Shown here piece after piece: positions 5,644 to 11,301 of a DNA stretch of 11,301 nt. Made by a program: the position numbers and the translations under genes. The notes under the pieces were generated by a model, which was not told where the DNA came from, searched no databases, and saw only the letters and a list, made by a program, of their open reading frames with translations. The stretch is taken from positions 1 to 11,301 of the forward strand of contig CAMPHP010000041.1 of NCBI GenBank assembly GCA_946885925.1. Direction: 5' to 3'. The DNA comes from an uncultured Litorilinea sp. Its GTDB lineage: Bacteria; Chloroflexota; Anaerolineae; Caldilineales; Caldilineaceae. The stretch's first letter is position 1. Every line of letters starts with the position of its first letter.

Positions 5644-7461
5644 CTAATCAATGGCATCAGAGGAGAGCAGCCCAGGTGGAACAAATAGTTCGCCCGTGCG
5701 CGCGTCGATCAGGCCGTTGGTCTCCTCTTCAACGCTCGTAGCCTGCGTATACACATCGCCAGCAATTGGACGACTGAGCAGTTCTTGCTTGAAGGCACGG
5801 ATACGATCTGCGCGGCTTTCAAACTCTTCCGGGCCGCCATACATCGAGAAACCGAAGCCGCCCCATTCGCTCACCACAATCGGCACCTGCCCACCATAGA
5901 AAAAGGGATCGCAAATGACAAGCGGCAGCACGGCTACGTGATCGAGTTCTCCTGCCACCAACTTGTCAAGCACCTCACGCCAGCGATCAAGATGCGTCTG
6001 GTACAAATGGGCAGTAAGCAGATGCGACACGAGCCGCCCTTCGATTGAGATATGCTGCCAGCCATCATTGTCCACGACCAGTAGTTGAGGATAGAGTAAA
6101 CGCAGATAGGCACAAGTTCGGACGATATAGGCACGCGTCTCCTCGTTGGTCGCAATGTCCTGCGCGCCCCAATCTTCGTTATATAGGCTTAGGATTACAA
6201 CGGAGGGGTGCGAGCCAATGTGGATAAGGAGCCGCTTAAGCTCTGCCCAGTGTTCGGCGCGGCTGCGCGCACTGGATCGGTGCGGGCTGGGCACCTCGAC
6301 CCAGACGAGCATGCCGAGTTCGTCGGCTAATTCGTAAATACGCGGGTCAATGCCAGCAATATGCACGCGCACCAGGTTGCTGCCCAGTTCATTATTCGCT
6401 AATACATGCCGCCGCATCTCCTCAATGGTGGCTGCAGCAGGCTGGTAGAGGATGCCATCAAGGTAAATGCGCTCGCCGTTCAGGTAGACCCACTTCCCGC
6501 GCGCCTCAATGTTTCGCAGGCCAAAGCGGGCTTCGATCTGGGAAATGTGACCGCTTGGGCAGATGAGTTGGGCGACCACCTGATAAAGGGCCGGTGCAGA
6601 TGGTGACCAGGGCTCCGCGCCCGGCAACTCGAACGCCAAGTGGTGGCGATGTTCGCCTAGTTCCAGGGGCAGTTCTACTTCCTTAACCGCCAACGGCATA
6701 TCATCCCCACCTTCCGAGACAACGATGCGAAGGCGATAAAGTGCTGGGTCGCGAATGCGCGTGGTCAGTTCGAACTCAACGAGCCGTTCCTCAACGATGC
6801 TAATTACGCCCAAACGTGAGCGGAGGCGGTTCCGCTCAATTGGTTCGATCCAGATGCTGCGTACTGGACCGCTGATCGTCTGGTACCAGATGCCGCCACG
6901 CTTATAGACATGGGATTCCTGCTTGCCGCGCGGGATGTCGGGGTCGAGTGTATCGGCGATACGAACAGTCAAGCGGTTGACAGGCTGTAGACATTCACGC
7001 GGCAGCTCATAGCTAAACGAGGTATACTTGCCCAGATGGACTGTTTCACCCTCGGTTGTGACCAAGGCTCTCCCGTTTAGCCAGACACGCGTCTCATATC
7101 CACAGGCACCAAAGGTGAGTTGTACCTCAGATATGGGCGTAAGCCACTCCTCCGGCACTTCAAAGTCACGCTCATACCAGGCGATGACTTCGTCTGCCCG
7201 AATTATCGTGTTCCCTCTCCCTTGCATCTCTTCCATATGGGCTTCGATTGAGCGGGGCCAATTCGCTGTGCCACTGTAGGTATGTCCTAGGTACCAGTGT
7301 TCTCGCAGCCCGCGATCTTCCGGGTCGAGTTCAAACCGCCATTCGCCATCCAACAGTACATAGGCGTTGCGGCGGAACACTGAGCGCGGCAGCGGGTTGA
7401 GATAGGTCTTCAACTTAGTCGCCGCTTCGTCAGGCTTGAACTTATGTTCAATCTCTGTCAT
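5644..7461 (-). CDS. Glycoside hydrolase family 2 protein (beta-glucuronidase/beta-galactosidase-like)
   Basis: A 605-residue enzyme with the family 2 layout: an N-terminal jelly-roll sugar-binding domain (about 25-205, containing LLDGEWRFEL and RGGIWYQ), an immunoglobulin-like domain (about 210-320) and a C-terminal TIM barrel (about 322-600). In the barrel, RVH at 365-367 matches the conserved R-x-H, E429 in LYNEDWG is the expected acid/base, and E532 in VVSEWGG the expected nucleophile; the late Glu-rich T-x-x-x-V-E-E-E-T-N-G-L motif is also present. It should hydrolyse a beta-glycosidic bond with retention. The length suits beta-glucuronidases and is shorter than LacZ; the exact sugar is not deducible. 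There is no signal peptide, so it is intracellular and acts on imported oligosaccharides or conjugates. ATG 7461 is preferred (AGGA 6 bases upstream) over GTG 7476, whose upstream purines are too close. Confidence 0.9.
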   Translation of the reverse strand: MTEIEHKFKPDEAATKLKTYLNPLPRSVFRRNAYVLLDGEWRFELDPEDRGLREHWYLGHTYSGTANWPRSIEAHMEEMQGRGNTIIRADEVIAWYERDFEVPEEWLTPISEVQLTFGACGYETRVWLNGRALVTTEGETVHLGKYTSFSYELPRECLQPVNRLTVRIADTLDPDIPRGKQESHVYKRGGIWYQTISGPVRSIWIEPIERNRLRSRLGVISIVEERLVEFELTTRIRDPALYRLRIVVSEGGDDMPLAVKEVELPLELGEHRHHLAFELPGAEPWSPSAPALYQVVAQLICPSGHISQIEARFGLRNIEARGKWVYLNGERIYLDGILYQPAAATIEEMRRHVLANNELGSNLVRVHIAGIDPRIYELADELGMLVWVEVPSPHRSSARSRAEHWAELKRLLIHIGSHPSVVILSLYNEDWGAQDIATNEETRAYIVRTCAYLRLLYPQLLVVDNDGWQHISIEGRLVSHLLTAHLYQTHLDRWREVLDKLVAGELDHVAVLPLVICDPFFYGGQVPIVVSEWGGFGFSMYGGPEEFESRADRIRAFKQELLSRPIAGDVYTQATSVEEETNGLIDARTGELFVPPGLLSSDAID

Positions 7462-7467
7462 CTCTGT

Positions 7468-7471
7468 TCCT
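7468..7471 (-). promoter_or_regulatory. Ribosome binding site deciding the GH2 start
   Basis: AGGA on the minus strand, 6 bases before the ATG at 7461. It lies between the start codon and the tandem repeat. Confidence 0.55.
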
Positions 7472-7472
7472 G

Positions 7473-7527
7473 TCACTTACCCTATCACGTACAATGGGTC
7501 ACTTACAATGGGGGCACGTACAAGGGG
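7473..7527. repeat. Tandem 14-bp repeats directly upstream of GH2
   Basis: TCACGTACAATGGG (7485-7498) and TCACTTACAATGGG (7499-7512) are adjacent. They are preceded by a partial copy TCACTTACCCTA (7473-7484) and followed by a diverged copy GCACGTACAAGGGG (7514-7527). The array begins 12 bases upstream of the chosen ATG, so it occupies the leader or promoter. The start of the unit resembles the repeat upstream of the kinase (TCAnTTACA). Confidence 0.85.
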
Positions 7528-7690
7528 GCGTAATGTCTGTCCTGAAGTGTCTAACCAATCTACTCGATTGTATCGCCGTTCCTGCCAAGTTCGGTAAGTG
7601 AGCTACTAATCTCCCATGCCGGTTCCCAACCGAACCCAAGTTGCCAGTCTTGATAATCCGCCGCTGTTCCACTGCCAAAAACTCAGTCAC

Positions 7691-7722
7691 TCTGTCATTC
7701 CGACGCAAGAGGAATCCCTCCC
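7691..7722. repeat. Half of a TGTCATTCC-type dispersed repeat
   Basis: TCTGTCATTCCGACGCAAG followed by GGAATCCCTCC resembles the left arm of the dispersed bacterial repeat that starts TGTCATTCC. It shares the opening TCTGTCA with unit 1 at 5305. No complementary right arm follows, so it is a remnant or half element. Confidence 0.5.
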
Positions 7723-7867
7723 TGTGCGTTGGTATATCAAGGCGATCTCCCGCGTGAGGCAAAGCGGAGCACATGGAGGTATTAAAGATGGAGTGGGTTT
7801 TGCCAGATGAGGATGTAGTGTGGAGGGCTTCAAAACTGAAAATGGGCTAACGTCGGGCACAATGAGT

Positions 7868-7904
7868 AAATCGCCGGGATTCGCGCTGCCAATCCCGGCG
7901 ATTT
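7868..7904 (-). terminator. Perfect 14-bp hairpin, probable terminator of the HTH gene
   Basis: AAATCGCCGGGATT (7868-7881) and AATCCCGGCGATTT (7891-7904) pair fully across a 9-base loop. On the minus strand it begins 52 bases after the HTH stop codon and ends in ATTT followed by ACTC, so the U tract is weak. The same stem would work on both strands. Confidence 0.5.
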
Positions 7905-7956
7905 GTACGAATATGAAAGAAAACATGTACGCACAGGGGCGTGTGCCTGCTAGCAG

Positions 7957-8295
7957 CTATTCACCGTGGGGTCGTAATATATCAACCTCGTCTGGTGTCC
8001 AGACCCAGGTCTCTCCAAACTGGCGACCCATGCCATAGTTGGAGTGGCGTTGGCGCGCCAGTGCGCGCAGATGCTCGACGCTGACGCCGAGTTCATCGGC
8101 AACGTCATCCACTGTGCGTAGACTGTCTAGATAATAATCGCGCGCCGCCGCTTCCATGTGTTCGCATAGTTCCTGTAACTGCTTCTGTAACAGGTCGCGT
8201 GAAACGAAACCGGTGCTTGTATGTAGGGGCAGAAGCTCATTGAGCGCGTGCTGGATCTCGCGGCTGACCATGAGCTCGAATGTATGGCGATCCAT
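7957..8295 (-). CDS. Small helix-turn-helix protein, excisionase/MerR-like C-terminal domain
   Basis: A 112-residue protein. The N-terminal half (about 1-58) is helical and charged, probably a dimerising or partner-binding segment. Residues about 60-108 resemble an excisionase/MerR-type winged helix: TVDDVADELGVSVEHLRALA forms the helix-turn-helix, and the wing-like stretch that follows ends in WTPDEVDILRP. It is probably a DNA-binding regulator or accessory factor, but no integrase or other mobile gene is nearby, so an excisionase role is not supported. The start is fixed by AGGAGG (8300-8305), 4 bases before the ATG. It lies 119 bases downstream of korB in the same direction and ends before a strong hairpin. 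Target and effector are unknown. Confidence 0.75.
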   Translation of the reverse strand: MDRHTFELMVSREIQHALNELLPLHTSTGFVSRDLLQKQLQELCEHMEAAARDYYLDSLRTVDDVADELGVSVEHLRALARQRHSNYGMGRQFGETWVWTPDEVDILRPHGE

Positions 8296-8299
8296 TGTT

Positions 8300-8305
8300 C
8301 CTCCT
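8300..8305 (-). promoter_or_regulatory. Strong ribosome binding site of the HTH gene
   Basis: AGGAGG on the minus strand, 4 bases before the ATG at 8295. The spacing is short but the match is complete, and it supports this small gene as real. Confidence 0.7.
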
Positions 8306-8355
8306 CTATCACCTCTATACTACTCTCTTCGTTTCCACCAGCCTCCTATACTTGG

Positions 8356-8392
8356 GGCAATGCAGCCACCGGGCAGGATGAACTGCATTGCC
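8356..8392 (-). terminator. Bulged hairpin downstream of korB, possible terminator
   Basis: GGCAATGCAG (8356-8365) pairs with CTGCATTGCC (8383-8392). Flanking CTTGG and CAAG extend the stem to about 13 pairs if two bases bulge. It starts 20 bases or so after the korB stop. No T run follows on the minus strand, so it may instead be an mRNA 3'-end stabiliser or a regulator site for the HTH gene. Confidence 0.35.
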
Positions 8393-8414
8393 AAGATGGA
8401 CATATTATGGGGAG

Positions 8415-9344
8415 CTACATCATGCGTTTGAGCAGTTTCTCGCCCTGCTCCTGGCTCAGACCCAAGGGCCGCCATGCCAGGGGTGGTCCCTCGAGCACTG
8501 GCTCCTTGTCATCCAGCGAGTTGCGGTCAGTGTAGTGGTAGAAGACGCCGGTGTGGATTGTGTCGCCCCACACCATTGCCTTTTCACAGGCAGCCTTCCA
8601 GTCGCTGGGGTCGTGGTTCTCATCTTCCAGACGTTTGACCCGCTGCCGGAAGAAGGCATAGGTATTATCGTGGTTAAAGGTGACACAAGGGCTGAAAACA
8701 TCAATGTGGGAAAAGCCCTTGTGCTGAATGGCCTGCTTGATCAAGTCGATCAGGTGTTTGCCATCGCCGCTAAAGCCGCGGGCGACAAAGGTAGCACCAG
8801 CCATGATCGAAGTCAGAATCGGATTCACCGGCACCTCAATGCTGCCATAGGGGGAGCTTTTGGTTTTCATGCCCTCGATAGCTGTAGGCGAAAGCTGTCC
8901 GGTGGTGAGGCCGTAGATTTGGTTGTCCATGACGATGTAGGTGAGGTCGACATTGCGGCGCGCAGTGTGCAGGAAATGGTTGCCGCCGATGCCATAGCCA
9001 TCACCATCACCGCCCGTTACAATCACAGTCAACTCATGGTTTGCCATTTTGGCACCCGTTGCCACGGCCAATGAACGACCATGCAAGGTGTGCATGCCAT
9101 AGGAGTTGAAGTAACCTGGGAAGTTTGATGAACAGCCGATGCCGCTTACGGTGAGGATTTCGTGTGGGCGCAGTCCTAGCTCGGCACACGCCCGCTGTAC
9201 ACAGTTTAAGACCCCAAAATCGCCACACCCAGGACACCAATCTGGGTTGACCTTGCCCTTGAAATCCTTCACGTCAAGTTGCCCAGCTGGCTTTTCCGTT
9301 GCTTTCGCGGTACCACTGGCCTTTGGTTTGGTGGGGATTGCCAT
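8415..9344 (-). CDS. korB: 2-oxoacid:ferredoxin oxidoreductase, beta subunit (KorB-like)
   Basis: A 309-residue TPP-binding subunit. C37 and C40 (WCPGCG), C71 (GIGCSS) and C220 (FSPCVTF) are the four expected ligands of the single [4Fe-4S] cluster. GDGDGYGIGG (112-121) with N141 in DNQIYG forms the Mg2+/TPP site, and YGLTTGQ is typical of the family. With KorA it should carry out CoA-dependent oxidative decarboxylation of a 2-oxoacid, passing electrons to ferredoxin. 2-Oxoglutarate is the likeliest substrate because the two-subunit form with fused gamma-alpha is typical of KorAB, but pyruvate or branched-chain acids are not excluded. The first 25 residues are a Lys/Ala/Thr-rich extension. The start is set by AGGAG (9353-9357), 8 bases upstream and overlapping the korA stop codon, which indicates translational coupling. 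The enzyme is cytoplasmic. Confidence 0.93.
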   Translation of the reverse strand: MAIPTKPKASGTAKATEKPAGQLDVKDFKGKVNPDWCPGCGDFGVLNCVQRACAELGLRPHEILTVSGIGCSSNFPGYFNSYGMHTLHGRSLAVATGAKMANHELTVIVTGGDGDGYGIGGNHFLHTARRNVDLTYIVMDNQIYGLTTGQLSPTAIEGMKTKSSPYGSIEVPVNPILTSIMAGATFVARGFSGDGKHLIDLIKQAIQHKGFSHIDVFSPCVTFNHDNTYAFFRQRVKRLEDENHDPSDWKAACEKAMVWGDTIHTGVFYHYTDRNSLDDKEPVLEGPPLAWRPLGLSQEQGEKLLKRMM

Positions 9345-9352
9345 CGTGTGAT

Positions 9353-9357
9353 CTCCT
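9353..9357 (-). promoter_or_regulatory. korB ribosome binding site overlapping the korA stop
   Basis: The minus strand reads TAGGAG, where TAG is the korA stop (9358-9356) and AGGAG the korB ribosome binding site. Only 11 bases separate the two genes, as expected for coupled translation of enzyme subunits in equal amounts. Confidence 0.8.
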
Positions 9358-11218
9358 AGACGATAAATTCTTGAACGGGGACAGAGCGGTCGGTCTTGCC
9401 AGCAAGTTGCTCCTGTATGGCTTCGACGATGTGATGGGGGAGGAAAGGTTCGCCATCATACTTGCGGATATGACCGTGGGCGGCGATGCCAGTTTCACTG
9501 CGCAGATAGCGGGCAAACTGGCCTGAGTAATTGTTTTCCACCACAACGATGCGCTTGGCGTTGCCGAGGATTTCGCTGACTTGTTCGGCATGGAAAGGCA
9601 CAATCCACTTGATGGGCAGATGATTGGCTGTGATTCCCTGTTGTGCCAAAAGGCCAGTGGCCTCTTTGATGACACCGTAGGTCGAGCCAAAGCCAACCAG
9701 GGTGACGCTGGCATCTGCTGGGCCTTCCAGTTGCGGGGCTGGTACGTCTTGGGCAACATACTGGAACTTGCGCGCCCGCTTTTCGACCATTTTGCGCCGC
9801 GTAATCGGGTTGGTGAACTCGTCGCTGATCAGAATACCCTCTTCGTCATGTTCGTCGGAGGCAGCAACATAGATATAGCCTTCCATGCCAGGGATGGCGC
9901 GCGGCGAGATGCCAGTCTCAGTATCAAGATAGCGCTGGTACCCGTTTGCGCCATTCGCACCACTTGCACTGCCTGCACTATCAGCATTATTTGCCCCATC
10001 AGTTGCGTGTGCGCCATTGTTCCCGTTCATCGCCATTGGCTGCGCGAGGAGTGCACCCCGGTCGATCTTCGGGTGCATGTTGATGGCGTCCGGATCAACG
10101 CTGAAGGTTCCTTCGGAGATGAGCAAGTCGGTGAGAACAATGCCGGGGCATTGGCATTTGTCTACTAGATTGAAGAGTTCGGCAATCGTGTTGAACGCAT
10201 CGAGCGCATCTGTGGGCGCAACAATGAAGCGTTCAAAGTCGCCTTGGCTTGCCCCCAGCGCTTGCCAGAGATCGCCTTGTTCTGTCTTGGTGGGGACACC
10301 TGTGGAGGGGCCTGCGCGCTGTACGTTGATAATGACCACGGGCACTTCCATGATGCCAGCCATGCCAATGGCCTCGGTCATCAGCGCAAAACCGCCGCCG
10401 GAGGTGGCGCACATGGCACGGCAGCCTGTGTGCGCCGCGCCGATGGTCATGTTGGCAACAGAGAGTTCATCCTCACCCTGGCGTACGATAATGCCCAGGT
10501 CGCGTGCGTTGGCTGCCATCCAGTGTAATACGCCTGTGGAGGGACTCATGGGATAGGCACTGTAAAACTTCACGCCTGCGGCCGCGCCACCCATCGCCAA
10601 TGCATCGTTGCCAGCCCAAACCGCCAAGGGTTTTGGGCCAGTGGGCACAGGTTGCATCATCGAAGGGAAATTTGCCTGGGCGTACTCGAAACCGGCGCGC
10701 GCTGCGCCGACATTCTCGTCTACGACATCCTGTCCCTTGCGTCCAAATTCCCGCTGCAAGATAGTTTCCAGTGTCGCAAAATCCGTTCCCATGATGGCGA
10801 GGATCGCACCTAGCGCCACTGTGTTTTGCATCACCTTATTTCTGGATTTGTTGGTGAGGTCGTTGATCGGCATTGGGCAGAGGTGGACGCCTTGGCTGGC
10901 TTCACCAGGCACAATGTCGTCACTGTTATAGAGCACCCACGATCCTGGCCCCATGTGGCGCAGGTGGCGGGTCATTGTGTCTTGGTTCAGGCAGAGCAGC
11001 AGGTCAAGCTTGTCTCCGTGCGTGTAGATCGGGTGATTTGCCACACGAAAGGTGAGCAAGATGTGCCCGCCACGAATGATGGATTGATGGGCATTGTAGG
11101 CGTAGAGATGCAGGCCGCGACGCACAAAGATGCGCGCTAGAATGTTACCGGGCGTGGCAATGCCCTGCCCGGCTGCACCTCCAATGCCAATCGCAAAATC
11201 GAAACCGGTTAGCTCCAT
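9356..11218 (-). CDS. korA: 2-oxoacid:ferredoxin oxidoreductase, fused gamma-alpha subunit (KorA-like)
   Basis: A 620-residue protein in which the gamma domain (about 1-185, opening with GIGGAAGQG) is fused to the alpha part. The alpha part holds the pyrimidine-binding domain (about 200-395, with YPMSPST at 222-228 and RAGPSTGVPTKTEQGDL at 301-317), then GISPRAIPG (436-444) and the C-terminal domains (about 450-615, including ENNYSGQFARYL). This is the standard arrangement of KorA partners of two-subunit enzymes, with no separate ferredoxin-like delta subunit. Residues about 398-426 are an Asn/Ala/Gly/Asp low-complexity stretch that looks like an inserted flexible linker just before the substrate-associated GISPR motif. 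ATG 11218 is chosen because AGGAG (11226-11230) lies 7 bases upstream; an upstream in-frame start at 11245 would bury that site. It is the first gene of the korAB operon. Confidence 0.93.
   Translation of the reverse strand: MELTGFDFAIGIGGAAGQGIATPGNILARIFVRRGLHLYAYNAHQSIIRGGHILLTFRVANHPIYTHGDKLDLLLCLNQDTMTRHLRHMGPGSWVLYNSDDIVPGEASQGVHLCPMPINDLTNKSRNKVMQNTVALGAILAIMGTDFATLETILQREFGRKGQDVVDENVGAARAGFEYAQANFPSMMQPVPTGPKPLAVWAGNDALAMGGAAAGVKFYSAYPMSPSTGVLHWMAANARDLGIIVRQGEDELSVANMTIGAAHTGCRAMCATSGGGFALMTEAIGMAGIMEVPVVIINVQRAGPSTGVPTKTEQGDLWQALGASQGDFERFIVAPTDALDAFNTIAELFNLVDKCQCPGIVLTDLLISEGTFSVDPDAINMHPKIDRGALLAQPMAMNGNNGAHATDGANNADSAGSASGANGANGYQRYLDTETGISPRAIPGMEGYIYVAASDEHDEEGILISDEFTNPITRRKMVEKRARKFQYVAQDVPAPQLEGPADASVTLVGFGSTYGVIKEATGLLAQQGITANHLPIKWIVPFHAEQVSEILGNAKRIVVVENNYSGQFARYLRSETGIAAHGHIRKYDGEPFLPHHIVEAIQEQLAGKTDRSVPVQEFIV
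9941..10027 (-). other. Low-complexity linker coding segment inside korA
   Basis: This segment encodes about 29 residues composed almost wholly of Asn, Ala, Gly, Ser and Asp with recurring NG and GAN patterns (for example SGANGANG). It remains in frame and lies between two domains. Confidence 0.7.
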
Positions 11219-11225
11219 GTTGTTT

Positions 11226-11230
11226 CTCCT
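11226..11230 (-). promoter_or_regulatory. korA ribosome binding site
   Basis: AGGAG on the minus strand, 7 bases before the ATG at 11218, decides the start of korA. Confidence 0.75.
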
Positions 11231-11252
11231 TACAGAATGAACCACCTAACGC

Positions 11253-11285
11253 AAAAAACGCGACGCCTTTTGAGTGAAAGGCGTC
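11253..11285 (-). terminator. Hairpin plus U-run just upstream of korA
   Basis: On the minus strand GACGCCTTT (11285-11277) and AAAGGCGTC (11270-11262) form a perfect 9-bp stem with a 6-base loop. It is followed after GCG by six T residues (11258-11253), the layout of an intrinsic terminator. It ends 34 bases before the korA ATG. It either closes a gene lying beyond 11301 or acts as an attenuator in the korAB leader. Confidence 0.6.
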
Positions 11286-11301
11286 ACGAGAACGAGCGCA
11301 G

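Larger units (their letters stand above)
7528..7956. other. Non-coding gap between GH2 and the HTH gene
   Basis: No convincing gene is present. The gap holds a stray copy of CAAGTTGCCA (7637-7646), the core of the inverted repeat around 5223-5575; a GTTCGGT/ACCGAAC inverted pair (7589-7595 and 7629-7635); a half palindromic element beginning TCTGTCATTCCGACG at 7691; and a perfect 14-bp hairpin at 7868-7904. Short reading frames here run through the repeats and look accidental. Confidence 0.6.

Noticed and set aside
5236..5688. Reading frames on both strands across the palindromic units
   Set aside because: Their protein sequence simply translates the repeats, with internally repeated Pro/Arg/Cys-rich segments; one also overlaps the GH2 3' end.
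7499..7926. Short minus-strand reading frames in the GH2-HTH gap (ending near 7499 and 7687)
   Set aside because: They run through the half TGTCATTCC repeat, the perfect hairpin and the tandem repeats, lack ribosome binding sites, and encode no recognisable domain.
8388..9074. A 228-codon plus-strand frame opposite korB
   Set aside because: It lies wholly antisense to a well-supported enzyme gene, has no ribosome binding site and resembles no family; it is a codon-bias shadow.

Overview
The window is about 11.3 kb of moderately GC-rich bacterial chromosome. Gene content points to Chloroflexota, probably a Ktedonobacteria-like soil lineage. The reasons are a fused gamma-alpha 2-oxoacid:ferredoxin oxidoreductase beside its beta subunit, a very long soluble PAS/GAF histidine kinase without a partner regulator, a family 2 glycosidase, and intergenic gaps filled with short palindromic and tandem repeats. 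The assignment is inferred from the sequence alone and not confirmed by any search.

Layout: a small cupin gene (98-484, +) converges on a multi-sensor histidine kinase (613-3678, -). Everything from there to the right end is on the minus strand: an enolase-superfamily (mandelate racemase-like) protein (3920-5119), a 524-base repeat-rich gap, a glycoside hydrolase family 2 enzyme (5644-7461), a second repeat-bearing gap of about 495 bases, a small helix-turn-helix protein (7957-8295), then korB (8415-9344) and korA (9356-11218). korA and korB form a clear two-gene operon: the korB ribosome binding site overlaps the korA stop codon. A hairpin followed by six U residues lies just upstream of korA.

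Functionally, korAB supplies a CoA- and ferredoxin-dependent oxidative decarboxylase for central metabolism, most likely acting on 2-oxoglutarate. The GH2 enzyme and the enolase-superfamily protein could act one after the other on plant-type glycosides and sugar acids, but they are separated by the repeat gap and this link is only an inference. The kinase is a cytoplasmic sensor with three PAS and two GAF domains.

The least ordinary material is non-coding. Three palindromic units lie in register at 74-75 bp intervals between the GH2 and enolase genes. The gap is bracketed by an imperfect 23-bp inverted repeat whose core recurs in the next gap. Short direct repeats of about 12-16 bp sit immediately upstream of three different genes, and two of these sets share the core TCAnTTACA. 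Among the proteins, the enolase-superfamily member keeps its metal ligands but lacks the usual acid/base residues, and KorA carries a low-complexity Ala/Asn/Gly linker. I see no defence system, CRISPR array, transposase gene, tRNA or rRNA, and no clearly novel multi-gene system.
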